Below, piece after piece: positions 18,667 through 28,511 of a stretch of DNA of 64,000 nt. Origin of the DNA: Candidatus Cardinium hertigii (GTDB lineage Bacteria; Bacteroidota; Bacteroidia; Cytophagales; Amoebophilaceae); the NCBI RefSeq assembly GCF_003176915.1, contig NZ_CP029619.1, positions 930,001-994,000 of the forward strand, given 5' to 3'. The translations under genes and the position numbers were made by a program. Within the stretch, counting starts at the first letter, position 1; each line of letters opens with the position of its first letter. The notes under the pieces were generated by a model that did no database searches, was not told the DNA's origin, and saw nothing but the letters and a program-made list of their open reading frames with translations.

Positions 18667-21600
18667 TTAAGAAAAAAGTTGAAAGCGAATGGGAAGTTTA
18701 TACAATAAAGCAAAAAGCTCGTTACTGAGTGCCACACGGTATTGCTTGGATAAGGTAGGGATCATTATTTTTTCTTCTTGATCTAGAATAGATACTTTAA
18801 CAAAAGAGTGGCCTGGATGTTCTTTCAAACAAGTTTCTAACGCATCGACCAATGGTTCAGTAATATGATGTTGCTTTAGCCGAAGATGGATCCCTTTTCC
18901 TATTTTCTCCCTGATATCCTCTAATAAACCAATGGTTTGCGGTTTAAAGGTTGGTAGGCTAGGGTTTTTGTAGTAGGCAGCCTTATTACCTGTAAGAAAG
19001 AGTAGCTTTCCCCTTTCTAATAAATGTTTGTACTTCAAATAATCTTCCCCAAAAAGCGCAAACTGCAACGATCCATGGTAATCCTCTAACGTTAGTAGGG
19101 CAAAGGCACTTCCCTTGCGATTGTGTTTCACCGTGCATTCGGTAAGCATACCGCCTAACCGTAGTGTTTTACAACTCGAAAGGTAAATATTTTGTGTGGT
19201 TACATTGCTAAAACTCTCTAAATCAATTTTGAAATTATCCAATGGGTGACCTGAAATATAAAACCCAACTATTTCTTTTTCTATATGCAATTGCTCTAAT
19301 GGGGCATAAGCGGCACAATCCACAGGCAGTGGCTTCTTAATGGGGTTATAAGCAGTAGCCGAAAAAAGAGATTGTACAGCGTTTTCTTTTTTGGTATTGT
19401 GTCCATACTGGATAATTTTTTCTATAAAGCTACCTTCTTTTGTTTCCTGTACATACTGTTTTCTATGTAGCCCTTCAAAACAATCGAAGGCCCCTGATAA
19501 AGCCAATGCTTCCATGGTTTTCTTATGGATGGCTTTCGACGGAAGGGATACTACAAAATCGTATATGTCCTTAAAGTGTCCTCTTTGCTTTCTCGTTTCT
19601 ATGATAGCTGAAACAACAGCTTCCCCACTTCCCTTAATAGCACCTAGGCCAAATCGTATCTCTTTTTTATGGGGATTTGCTGTAAAATTCACCTCACTTT
19701 CATTGATATGAGGGCCTAATACCATAATACCTTGCTGCCTACTTTCTTCCATAAAGAAAGCAATTTTATCTATATCTCCATGATTATGTGTTAAGACTGC
19801 TGCCATATATTCTGTAGGATAGTGTGCCTTTAGGTAAGCGGTTTGATACGCAATGAGCGAATAGGCAGCTGCATGGGAGCGGTTAAAGCCATATTGTGCA
19901 AACTTTTCCATTATAGCAAAAATGGCCGTTGCTTGTTCTTTTGTAATAGCATGCTTCTCTATAGCACCTGCTACAAAAATGGCACGTTGTTTAGCCATTT
20001 CCTCCATTTGTTTTTTACCCATGGCTTTACGTAGTAGGTCTGCGCTACCTAAGGTATAACCTGCCATCTGCTGCGCTGTTTGGATAATTTGTTCCTGGTA
20101 AATCATAATACCATAGGTAGGCCTTAGGATAGATTCTAGTAGAGGATGTGGATAATCAATAGCTTCTGTTCCATGTTTGCGCGCAATGAAATTAGGAATA
20201 AACTGCATAGGGCCTGGTCTGTACAGCGCATTCATGGCAATAAGTTCTTCTATGGTATGGGGTTGTAATTTGATGAGCCATTGACGCATGCCCTCTGACT
20301 CAAATTGGAAAGTACCTTTGGTATTGCCCGTTTGATAGAGCTTAAAAGTAAGCGGATCGTCCAATGGAATGCGATCTATATCTATGTGTATGCCCTTGTT
20401 TGCTGCAATGTTTAGTAGGGCATGCTTAAGGATACTCAAGGTTTTAAGTCCTAAGAAGTCCATTTTTAACATGCCCATCTGCTCCAAAACAGATCCATCG
20501 TATTGTGTAACGCGTAGATCAGAATGTTTATCTGTTTTGATCGGAATATAATGCAACAGATCATCAGGTGCGATAATAATACCTGCTGCGTGAATACCTG
20601 TGTGGCGTACCATCCCCTCTAGTGTTTCAGCTAAATGAAGCACTTTTCCTTCTGGTGTCGTAAGGGCTTTGTGAATGGTAGCCAGCTCTGCTACCTCCTC
20701 AAAGGCTTCTGCAAGGGTAATCGCTAGTCTATCTGGGATTAACTTAGCGAGATAGTTGGCACGTGCCAATGGGATCCCTAATACGCGCGCTACATCACGT
20801 ATGGCAGATTTGGCCGCCATGCTGCCAAAAGTAATAATTGAAGCAACTTGGGCCTTTCCATATTTTTCTACCACATAATCAATTACTTTATTGCGTCCTT
20901 CGTCATCAAAATCAATATCTATATCAGGCATAGAGACGCGTTCTGGATTCAGGAAACGTTCAAAGAGCAGTTGATAGCGGAGGGGATCTATTTTTGTAAT
21001 ACCTATGCAAAAAGCTACGAGGGAGCCTGCTACCGATCCTCTTCCTGGCCCTACTATAACATTCAGTTTGGTAGCTGCCTCAATAAAGTCTTGTACAATT
21101 AGAAAGTAGCCGGCAAAACCTGTTTGTGCAATAACGGATAATTCATACTGCAATCTATTTTCTATTTCTGGTGTAATAGTATTAAACTTAGCGTGTGCGC
21201 CAGAGAAAGCCAACTGTCTAAGGTAGTGGTTAGCATCTGAAAAACCTTCTGGGAGTTTGAATATAGGTAACAGTACATCCCGTGTTAAGGAGGGGGGATC
21301 TACTTTTTCAACCAATTCTATGGTATTGGTAATGGCATCGGGTACATCTGCAAAAAGCAGTGCCATTTCTTCTGGAGATTTTAAGAAGAATTGATCATTG
21401 CTAAAGCGCATGCGATGGGGATCATGGTAATCTTTTCCTGTTTGTAAGCAGAGCAGTACATCTTGGGCAAGGCTATCCTCTCTGCTAATATAATGCACAT
21501 CATTGGTAGCGATGATTTTTACATTATATTTGGCAGCCCAACGCAGCAATACTTCGTTACAAATCGCCTGTTCCGCAATACCATGCCTTTGCAATTCAAT

Positions 21601-22116
21601 GTAATAATCCGATCCAAATAGGTCCAGCCATTCTAAAAATAGCTTTTCTGCCGCTGTTTCACCCTGTCGAATGATTGCTTTTGGGATTTCCGCTGACAAG
21701 CAACAAGTCGTAGCGATTAAACCTTCTTTATGTTTTTTCAGTAACGCTTTGTCAATTCTTGGCTTATAGTAGTAACCTTCTAAGAAGCCTAAAGAGCATA
21801 GGGTACTAAGATTGCGATAGCCTATGCTGTTTTTGGCCAATAGCAATTGATGGTAGCGGGTTTTATCTTTATGGTCATGCCTATCCGCTGCCATATAGAA
21901 TTCGCATCCTATAATAGGTTTTACTTTTTCTTTTGTTGCAGCAGCTACAAAATGAGGGACCCCAAACATATTGCCATGGTCTGTAATGGCCAACGCCCCC
22001 ATGCCCAATGCTTTATTGGCAGCTAGCAAACGCGTTACCTTAGCAGCTCCATCAAGCAGTGAATATTCTGTGTGACAGTGTAAATGGCAAAAATTATGTG
22101 TCATTATGCATCGCAA
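18667..22116 (-). CDS. dnaE: DNA polymerase III subunit alpha
   Basis: DnaE is the replicative polymerase. The 1149 residues show the N-terminal PHP domain (FCHLHCHTEYSLLDGAAK; AITDHGNMFG) and the catalytic palm with VGPGRGSVAGSLVAF and the three-aspartate motif PDIDIDFDDEGR. Next come FNRSHAAAYSLIAYQTAYLKAHYP, a helix-hairpin-helix region, and an OB-fold near LRLGGMLTECTVKHNRKGSAFALLTLED. The start at codon 5 (MTHNFCHLHC) is more likely than the first Met. The gene overlaps no neighbour, and tRNA-His lies upstream. Confidence 0.96.
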   Translation of the reverse strand: MRCIMTHNFCHLHCHTEYSLLDGAAKVTRLLAANKALGMGALAITDHGNMFGVPHFVAAATKEKVKPIIGCEFYMAADRHDHKDKTRYHQLLLAKNSIGYRNLSTLCSLGFLEGYYYKPRIDKALLKKHKEGLIATTCCLSAEIPKAIIRQGETAAEKLFLEWLDLFGSDYYIELQRHGIAEQAICNEVLLRWAAKYNVKIIATNDVHYISREDSLAQDVLLCLQTGKDYHDPHRMRFSNDQFFLKSPEEMALLFADVPDAITNTIELVEKVDPPSLTRDVLLPIFKLPEGFSDANHYLRQLAFSGAHAKFNTITPEIENRLQYELSVIAQTGFAGYFLIVQDFIEAATKLNVIVGPGRGSVAGSLVAFCIGITKIDPLRYQLLFERFLNPERVSMPDIDIDFDDEGRNKVIDYVVEKYGKAQVASIITFGSMAAKSAIRDVARVLGIPLARANYLAKLIPDRLAITLAEAFEEVAELATIHKALTTPEGKVLHLAETLEGMVRHTGIHAAGIIIAPDDLLHYIPIKTDKHSDLRVTQYDGSVLEQMGMLKMDFLGLKTLSILKHALLNIAANKGIHIDIDRIPLDDPLTFKLYQTGNTKGTFQFESEGMRQWLIKLQPHTIEELIAMNALYRPGPMQFIPNFIARKHGTEAIDYPHPLLESILRPTYGIMIYQEQIIQTAQQMAGYTLGSADLLRKAMGKKQMEEMAKQRAIFVAGAIEKHAITKEQATAIFAIMEKFAQYGFNRSHAAAYSLIAYQTAYLKAHYPTEYMAAVLTHNHGDIDKIAFFMEESRQQGIMVLGPHINESEVNFTANPHKKEIRFGLGAIKGSGEAVVSAIIETRKQRGHFKDIYDFVVSLPSKAIHKKTMEALALSGAFDCFEGLHRKQYVQETKEGSFIEKIIQYGHNTKKENAVQSLFSATAYNPIKKPLPVDCAAYAPLEQLHIEKEIVGFYISGHPLDNFKIDLESFSNVTTQNIYLSSCKTLRLGGMLTECTVKHNRKGSAFALLTLEDYHGSLQFALFGEDYLKYKHLLERGKLLFLTGNKAAYYKNPSLPTFKPQTIGLLEDIREKIGKGIHLRLKQHHITEPLVDALETCLKEHPGHSFVKVSILDQEEKIMIPTLSKQYRVALSNELFALLYKLPIRFQLFS

Positions 22117-22236
22117 TAACTTCCCTTCGTTGTACGAATGCAGTAAAGTGGTTCAGAAGCTAACGCACTTAAGCTATATACTAGAAAAAATAAAAGACTT
22201 ATATGCTAACGCAGCACTGATCTTGAATGGAAAATG

Positions 22237-22310
22237 GGTGAAAGACGGGATTCGAACCCGCGACCCTTGGCTCCACAAACCAATGCTCTAACCAACTGAG
22301 CTACATTCAC
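22237..22310 (-). tRNA. tRNA-His (anticodon GTG)
   Basis: The minus-strand cloverleaf starts GTGAATGTAGCTCAGTTGG. The anticodon loop TTGTGGA gives GTG. A G precedes position 1 and can pair with discriminator C73, as in histidine tRNAs. The acceptor has one T-T mismatch. Confidence 0.93.
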
Positions 22311-22439
22311 CATACAATTCTCTACTATTCCATTTATCCCTTTCCAAGGGCTAAATATACTTAAAGGATTTCAAAAGTTAGCATGGCATAGGGGCGGTCA
22401 AGCGAACGGCTCGTAGTAAAACATGCGCTTGCTGCTGTA

Positions 22440-22670
22440 TTTCGGAAGCCCCCCTTACCTCTGCTGTATTCCGGAAGCCCCCTTACCTCTGCTGTATTCC
22501 GGAAGCCCCCTTACCTCTGCTGTATTCCGGAAGCCCCCCTTACCTCTGCTGTATTCCGGAAGCCCCCCTTACCTCTGCTGTATTCCGGAAGCCCCCCTTA
22601 CCTCTGCTGTATTCCGGAAGCCCCCTTACCTCTGCTGTATTCCGGAAGCCCCCTTACCTCTGCTGTACCG
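22440..22670. repeat. Intergenic minisatellite, 28/29-bp unit, 8 copies
   Basis: Eight direct repeats of CGGAAGCCCCC(C)TTACC followed by TCTGCTGTATTC lie between tRNA-His and the lipoprotein gene. Units differ only in having five or six Cs, so the period is 28 or 29. An open frame across it (22423-22695) reads PEAPLPLLYSGS-like repeats, but the mixed period shifts frame between units and there is no family support, so I treat it as non-coding. It is much more GC-rich than its surroundings. Confidence 0.9.
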
Positions 22671-22914
22671 TTACACCAAATGTGTTAAAACATAAAACTT
22701 TTTTGGTCTGTTTTAATGAACACTACCCCCTTACTTTGTAAGTAAGAGAAAATAGATAAAAAAAGCAAAAACCAATTTGTTCCGAATAGGCTTTGGGGAT
22801 GGGGGCATGCTACAACTGTAACGTACGCTATAGGCTTATAGGTTACCATTGTAATAGTTGGTATATTCCTATAAAGTGGTCTACACAAAAAAACAATCAT
22901 TCTAACTTTTCTTA

Positions 22915-23697
22915 TTGTTTAACAGCATGGAACCTTTAATAATAAATAGACAAAATGTATTGATCAGATGCTTATATCTTCTGTTTCTGCTAACCATAGT
23001 GGGCTGCTCCAGAGGGGGCTATGCTATGTATGATTATGCTGCTATAAGCCATATAGAAGCATGTAGTAGTGGAACTCAGCATAAAGCAGAAGATTCATTA
23101 GATTTATATGGTAGCTATCCTGCACTATCTATACAAGAAATATTGAAAATCATTATGAATAAATTAGAGCGCATAGCAGGAGCTATCACCCTAGATAAGG
23201 GAATCCTATTTTTAGAGGATTTGAAACAGTTGTTTGAGGGAGAAAATAGTATACAAGCGGCGGTTATGGCATTAAGTAAAACAGTAGAGGAAATAGCTGC
23301 TATAAAAAAGAAAGGAAATATACCGAAAACAGGAATAGAGCAACGGGTATTGGAACAAATCGTAGATATATGGCATGCCATAAAGCGCAGATATCCTACC
23401 TTAGCAGTAGAAAACCTTATTACATATTGGAAAGATTTACTAAATCTATACAATAGCAGAAACAGTGTAATGTTAAAAGGGCAGGAAGTAATGAAAATGG
23501 TGTGTTGGCAAACAAGCTTTATGTTGGGCAAGCTTTACAGCATGCAATTAAAGTTGCAACAAGAAAAACAAAAACAAAGGCGGGCAGGATATTGTTACCT
23601 CAGATTAAATGTATTTAAAAGATTTCGCAATTTAGTAAGAAACATGAGTGGTAGAAGGAGGGGGTCCTATAGACCATGCGGTTACACCGCATCCTAA
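22915..23697 (+). CDS. Putative lipoprotein, unknown function
   Basis: This 260-residue protein begins with a lipoprotein-type signal: a basic start, then LIRCLYLLFLLTIVGC with cysteine near residue 32. Met5 (MEPLIINRQ) is an alternative start. The mature part is mainly helical, with no recognised domain. The last about 45 residues are strongly basic (KQKQRRAGYCYLRLNVFKRFR and later RRRG). It is convergent with the tape-measure gene. A secreted or surface role is plausible only because of the signal. Confidence 0.65.
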   Translation: MFNSMEPLIINRQNVLIRCLYLLFLLTIVGCSRGGYAMYDYAAISHIEACSSGTQHKAEDSLDLYGSYPALSIQEILKIIMNKLERIAGAITLDKGILFLEDLKQLFEGENSIQAAVMALSKTVEEIAAIKKKGNIPKTGIEQRVLEQIVDIWHAIKRRYPTLAVENLITYWKDLLNLYNSRNSVMLKGQEVMKMVCWQTSFMLGKLYSMQLKLQQEKQKQRRAGYCYLRLNVFKRFRNLVRNMSGRRRGSYRPCGYTAS

Positions 23698-23706
23698 AAA
23701 GGATGC
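23676..23706 (+). terminator. Overlapping hairpins at the lipoprotein gene stop
   Basis: ATGCGGT-TAC-ACCGCAT forms a perfect 7-bp stem. It overlaps a second stem, GCATCC-loop-GGATGC, so the two can compete. They cover the stop codon of the lipoprotein gene and face the convergent tape-measure gene, which suits a bidirectional terminator. There is no T-run. Confidence 0.4.
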
Positions 23707-23774
23707 GAAGCTTTAGGGATATGGTTTGATGAATCGTCCTGTAGCGATATATTTTGTTTTGAGAGAGGGCGCTT

Positions 23775-26700
23775 TCATTCGGTGGCTATCCAAAAGGGCT
23801 TAAGGATTGTTTGCATCCAAGGTAATGAAATTTCATCCATGGACCAAGGAGGAAGTAAGGTTAAATCATCCTCATCCTGTGGTATAATATTTAAATGCCA
23901 ACTGCTATGTACTTCCCTGTCTTCATCTGGTAGCTTTCGCAGTATGCCTGGTTTATTTAAAAAATAATGCCTAAAAATAGCAGTTGTCATTCCTGTTTGG
24001 TCTGCTTTTTTATGTTTGCTTATGTTTTTCCAACGTTTGATTACCTTTTCAATCAACTTTTGGCTATTGGATTCTATTGTTTCCATGGGAGAGAGGGTTT
24101 CTTTTTGCAGAAGAGCGGTTTCTGTTTCGTTATAGTGGGGTAGCTGTAGAGAGCGGTAAGGTAAGAGTACGGTATCATGCGTCAATCCACAAAGTAATTT
24201 GGGAATGGTAAGTAGTGATTCTGGATGGTTGAGTTTCCCTTTACATAAGTATTGCAAGAGATAAACCGCATTATGTGCTGCCTGTTCACAGAAAAATTGA
24301 GTGTCCAGCATAAGATGATGTGCTGTAAAAAAATCATACAAAAAGGGCCATAGAAAAACCAATCCACTGTTGCTAGTGTATAAGCTTATTTCTTCTGCTT
24401 CTGCTTGATGCGCATTACGCTTATCGCTATAGGTATTATTTTTTGTTGCTGCTGCTATTGAGCTACCGTAAGGATCTTCTGGTAGGGGTGTTGGCGCAGC
24501 GCTCAATGGATCACGATATGTTAATAGTTTGCCAATAGGTTGTAAAAGAGAGATAATTTTATGTGCCATGGAGCTAGTGGGTTGCACAGTTAGTACAGAT
24601 GCGATGAGTTGGCAAATGGTTGAGGTATCATACCGAGTGGAAAATAGTGTAGTGGTAAGGAATGCGCTGCTATCCCACTGTTCTACGGTAAGCAAATAGG
24701 CTAACGTAGCTGTTAAAAGCTCTCTTTGCCAGGTAGCAGCTGTTATTCCATCGGGCAGTGCTTGGTTGAACAGCTGTAAATAGCTTTCTACGAAGGGTTG
24801 TTGCGATTTGGCTAAGTGTGCTATAATTTTTGTGGAAAGTTCCGGGCTAAAGTAATATACCATGCGTCTAGCTATTACATTTTTATTATACGGTTGTTTA
24901 AGCATAGTTATTAAGCTAGCAGGTTGTTCTGTTATGCATTGCACCAGCTCCTTTTCCAGCTTATCCAAGGTCATTCCATGCGGTTGTGAAAACAGGAATG
25001 TGCCACTGTGTACCAATAGGTAGAGCTGCTCTAGTGCAGCTGTCTTACAACCTTGTTGGGTTGCCTCTTTTTGGAGTGATTGCAGCTGTTGGGTCAATAC
25101 TTTATCTAGTGCAAGACGGAGCAGTTCTATTTCTGGTAGTGTTTGCATATCAGCTATTACGACTTTAAAGGTTTGTAGTAATATAAGGGGTGTGAGGCCT
25201 AAAGCACTACTCCATTGGGCAATGATTGCGTTAAGCCAGCGTGTTGGATGCAAAGGAGAGGATAGCTGTGGTATCATTTCCAATACTTTATCCCAGAAAA
25301 GCATTTTAGTTGTGTTTTCTTGTGCCAGTATGCCTTGTGTAGCGCACCATAATGGATAGCTACTCGCTAGGTAAGGCTGGAGATTGCTGCCCATAGGCGT
25401 TAGTTTTTGTACCAATAGCAGCAGCTGGGTAGGGGTAAAATGCTGCATCAATTGCTTCCGTACTACTGTTTTGTTTAGCATGGATGCTAAAGGGAAGGTG
25501 GGCAGCTGCCTAATGACTTCCTCTAGTAGTTCGGTTGCATCGGCATAATGTCCTACATTGCCGGTATATAAAAAGTGTTTCCATCTTTGCGTAATAATTG
25601 CTTTTGAACGGCGCAACGTATGGTTTAATTTTGTAATCAGTAGGTTATAGATAGCCGTTTTCTGCTGATTAGGGAGAGGAGGGAGGGAGTGACTTATCCA
25701 TTGATGCAGTTTTGCTGGATCCTTAACGATGGCTTCCATGGCTATGGTTCTATCTGGATTGATTTGCTTAAGTGCTGGAAGCAATTGACTATAATAAACA
25801 GCTAAAGCATGCCTCTCTAGCTTCTCCTGTAGAGGCCACAGGGTTGGGTCCATCGCCTCTATTTTTTCTAGTTGTGAGCAAGCTAAAGGTTGTTTGAGCG
25901 CAATAAAAGTAGCTGCTAATTTAGCATACTGCAGTTGTTGTGCAGTGGAGGCTAGCTGGTCACATAGTAGGGTAGGATACAGCTGGCTATGCCTTCCCAA
26001 ATAAAAAAGTAACCGTTCGATGTATTGCGGTATGGTAATAGAAGCTGGATGGGCAATAGCTACCCCAATCAATAGGGTTGGTAGGGCATGCCGTTTTGTT
26101 TGCTCTTCGTTATACGGTAATAGGTTCGCTTGTATAATAACCCTCCTTAATTGATCTATATGTTCTGTTGCAAAGGGGATAAACGCTTGCAATAATTTAT
26201 CCATTGCTATTTCTGTAGCATACTGTAGAAGGGTTTCTAGTATGGCGGTTTCTTGGCATATAGCGGTTAATTGCTGGGCTATTTCTGCTGCTGTAGACAT
26301 AGCTAAGCTTTTATCGATGAAATAAGCCGGGACACTTTGCCCATGGGGTAGCTCATTGTATAGCAGAAAATGCACTACATGCCGCAATAAAAAAGGGTTT
26401 TGTACGATTTCTTCGCTTGCCGCTTGCTCCTTAGCGAGTATCTCTAGCAGGGATTTTGTATCAGTTGGTAGCAGGGATGTTTCCGTTTGTTCCTTAGCGA
26501 GTATCTCTAGCAGGGATTTTGTATCAGTTGGTAGCAGGGATGTTTCCGTTTGTTCCTTAGCGAGTATCTCTAGCAGGGATTTTGTATCAGTTGGTAGCAG
26601 GGATTTTGTATCAGTTGGTAGCAGGGATGTTTCCGTTTGCTCCTTGGCATGTGTCTCTAGCAGGGATTTTGTATCAGTTGGTAGCAGGGATGTTTCCGTT

Positions 26701-28511
26701 TGTTCCTTAGCGTGTGTCTCTAGCAGGGATTTTGTATCAGTTGGTAGCAGGGATGTTTCCGTTTGTTCCTTAGCGTGTGTCTCTAGCAGGGATTTTGTAT
26801 CAGTTGGTAGCAGGGATGTTTCCGTTTGTTCCTTAGCGTGTGTCTCTAGCAAGGATTTTGTATCAGTTGGTGGAAGAGATGTTTCCGCTTGCTCCTTAGC
26901 GTCTATCTCTAGCAGGGATTTTGTATCAGTTGGTGGAAGAGATGTTTCCGCTTGCTCCTTAGCGTCTATCTCTAGCAGGGATTTTGTATCAGTTGGTGGA
27001 AGAGATGTTTCCGCTTGCTCCTTAGCGTCTATCTCTAGCAGGGATTTTGTATCAGTTGGTGGAAGAGATGTTTCCGTTGATTGCAGAGCGGGTAGTAGTT
27101 GCTGGAGGGGCAAAGTTCGGTTGTCCCTGTTCGGTATTGCTTTGCGTGGTGTGCTAGCTTGTTCTTGTTCGATCAAATAGGATGGTTGCCTATCTTTTTG
27201 GGGCAGCCCTATTGCGGGTAGGGTAGCTGTAATATGTTGATCTAAAAGTTTCTTTATTTTTTTAGAGACGTTTACAGTGGATGCTTCAACGGAGCAATAA
27301 GCCAGTATACTGTCTTTAAGGATAGGATCCCATGTAGCAATAAAAGAGCTATTTTCAGGTATATATCCAGAAAATAGCGCAATCATAGCGGGCTCTATGG
27401 CTTGTACCAACCTAATAAAAAGGGTAGGGGATAGTTTTTGGATTAACTTTATTCTGTTTTTCTTTTCTTTAAGCCAATTTTTTATTACTGTGCGTACCGA
27501 AGGCTGCTTTATGTTAGATTGTATGTGGTACAGTATTGCTTCTAATTGAGCGGGTGCATGCTGGTTTATATTTTTTAGATCTTCGGTAATCTTTTCTTGC
27601 AGTTGCCTGTTTTTGTACCAGTAGATAGGAGGTGTAACGGTTAGTTCATGCAAGGAAGTTAACCAGCGTTGGATGGTGGCTGCCACAGGAATGGTTGCCA
27701 TTCTTTTTTTATTGTGCTTATAATAGGTTTGCATTTTATGTAGGATGCTCGCATAGTCAATTGATGTTTGATGGGCCACCTCTTTCAGTAGCAGCGTAAA
27801 GAGGTCTATGCGGTGCAGTAGGCGCTGTGGATGCGTAAGCAAACTGGATAATGCAATAGCTAGTAGCTCCTGTTTAGGAGCATAAGGGAAATTGGTTAAA
27901 ACAGCTGTTTGATGCAAGAGATAGGAAGTCTCATGGAGTATAGGCATGCAATCTTCCTTTCCCCAACATATTTTTACTGTATTTTCTACAGTTTCTTTAT
28001 CAAAAGAGGCAACAAAGCGTTGGACAGCTTTGTCTTTTTTCTTAAGGCCATGCCAGAGCTGTTCTATCTGTAGCGGTGCCTGCTGCAATAAGGTTGTATA
28101 GGATTTTTCCATTTCCTTCTGTGTTGGCATCCACCAAGCAATATGCCCTTCTGATAGATAGTAGGCTATGGCTTGCAGCTGTGCCGCTGGCAAGGGCGTG
28201 TAGCGGTGGGGGTTTTGTAGCGCTTGATGGATTTCTTTCTGTAGCATAGGACCTAGCATGGCTGCTATCTGCAGAGGCAACTTTTTTGTTAGGCTTCTTT
28301 TGCTTAGCCCTCCTACATCTAAAATCAGTTTGTCTAGGTGGATTACTATGTTCTCTGGTACGTAGTGTGTGAAAAGCTTATTAAGTAAAGGTATGATGTG
28401 TTGGGCTATGCTCCTGTCAATGGTTTTTTGTAATGATTGCACTTGGCTAGCACATGTAGTAGTGACTTCAATCTTTATGTATTTAATGACATGAAGCGGT
28501 GATAGGTCCAT
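23775..28511 (-). CDS. Contractile injection system tape-measure protein
   Basis: This very large protein (1578 residues) matches the architecture of the CIS tape-measure family (Afp14-like). It opens HVIKYIKIEVTTTCASQVQSLQKTIDRSIAQHIIPLLNKLF, then has VIHLDKLILDVGGL, the family's N-terminal signature of an amphipathic helix followed by an 'I-x-DKLxLDVG' strand. Long helical stretches with related strand-helix modules follow, ending in DLTLLPPWSMDEISLPWMQTI. Such proteins set sheath and tube length during assembly in the cytoplasm. Residues about 478-695 hold ten 21-residue repeats (see separate entry). The gene lies 10 kb from the structural operon and on the other strand. Family membership is inferred from N-terminal motifs and size. 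Confidence 0.78.
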   Translation of the reverse strand: MDLSPLHVIKYIKIEVTTTCASQVQSLQKTIDRSIAQHIIPLLNKLFTHYVPENIVIHLDKLILDVGGLSKRSLTKKLPLQIAAMLGPMLQKEIHQALQNPHRYTPLPAAQLQAIAYYLSEGHIAWWMPTQKEMEKSYTTLLQQAPLQIEQLWHGLKKKDKAVQRFVASFDKETVENTVKICWGKEDCMPILHETSYLLHQTAVLTNFPYAPKQELLAIALSSLLTHPQRLLHRIDLFTLLLKEVAHQTSIDYASILHKMQTYYKHNKKRMATIPVAATIQRWLTSLHELTVTPPIYWYKNRQLQEKITEDLKNINQHAPAQLEAILYHIQSNIKQPSVRTVIKNWLKEKKNRIKLIQKLSPTLFIRLVQAIEPAMIALFSGYIPENSSFIATWDPILKDSILAYCSVEASTVNVSKKIKKLLDQHITATLPAIGLPQKDRQPSYLIEQEQASTPRKAIPNRDNRTLPLQQLLPALQSTETSLPPTDTKSLLEIDAKEQAETSLPPTDTKSLLEIDAKEQAETSLPPTDTKSLLEIDAKEQAETSLPPTDTKSLLETHAKEQTETSLLPTDTKSLLETHAKEQTETSLLPTDTKSLLETHAKEQTETSLLPTDTKSLLETHAKEQTETSLLPTDTKSLLPTDTKSLLEILAKEQTETSLLPTDTKSLLEILAKEQTETSLLPTDTKSLLEILAKEQAASEEIVQNPFLLRHVVHFLLYNELPHGQSVPAYFIDKSLAMSTAAEIAQQLTAICQETAILETLLQYATEIAMDKLLQAFIPFATEHIDQLRRVIIQANLLPYNEEQTKRHALPTLLIGVAIAHPASITIPQYIERLLFYLGRHSQLYPTLLCDQLASTAQQLQYAKLAATFIALKQPLACSQLEKIEAMDPTLWPLQEKLERHALAVYYSQLLPALKQINPDRTIAMEAIVKDPAKLHQWISHSLPPLPNQQKTAIYNLLITKLNHTLRRSKAIITQRWKHFLYTGNVGHYADATELLEEVIRQLPTFPLASMLNKTVVRKQLMQHFTPTQLLLLVQKLTPMGSNLQPYLASSYPLWCATQGILAQENTTKMLFWDKVLEMIPQLSSPLHPTRWLNAIIAQWSSALGLTPLILLQTFKVVIADMQTLPEIELLRLALDKVLTQQLQSLQKEATQQGCKTAALEQLYLLVHSGTFLFSQPHGMTLDKLEKELVQCITEQPASLITMLKQPYNKNVIARRMVYYFSPELSTKIIAHLAKSQQPFVESYLQLFNQALPDGITAATWQRELLTATLAYLLTVEQWDSSAFLTTTLFSTRYDTSTICQLIASVLTVQPTSSMAHKIISLLQPIGKLLTYRDPLSAAPTPLPEDPYGSSIAAATKNNTYSDKRNAHQAEAEEISLYTSNSGLVFLWPFLYDFFTAHHLMLDTQFFCEQAAHNAVYLLQYLCKGKLNHPESLLTIPKLLCGLTHDTVLLPYRSLQLPHYNETETALLQKETLSPMETIESNSQKLIEKVIKRWKNISKHKKADQTGMTTAIFRHYFLNKPGILRKLPDEDREVHSSWHLNIIPQDEDDLTLLPPWSMDEISLPWMQTILKPFWIATE
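26418..27078 (-). repeat. 63-bp in-frame tandem repeats within the tape-measure gene
   Basis: Ten units encode ETSL(P/L)PTDTKSLLE followed by a variable IDAKEQA, THAKEQT or ILAKEQT. The variants are clustered: three, four, then three. The eighth unit has an extra eight-residue duplication (LLPTDTKS). Neighbouring variants are alike, which is the pattern left by slippage or unequal recombination. All length changes are multiples of three bases, so the frame stays open. Confidence 0.95.

Noticed and set aside
18348-18737. 129-codon minus-strand frame overlapping the dnaE end
   Set aside because: It overlaps the dnaE 3' end in another frame and has no family match.
22440-22670. CRISPR array
   Set aside because: The direct repeats are contiguous with no unique spacers; the same holds for the 37421 and 54161 arrays, and no cas genes are present.
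22423-22695. 90-codon frame across the 28/29-bp minisatellite
   Set aside because: Mixed unit length shifts the frame, there is no family match or start context, and the product is only repeat words.
26356-27180. 274-codon plus-strand frame with SSRDFVSVGSRDVSVCSLA repeats
   Set aside because: It is the antisense shadow of the repeat region of the tape-measure gene; the in-frame 63-bp period keeps both strands open.
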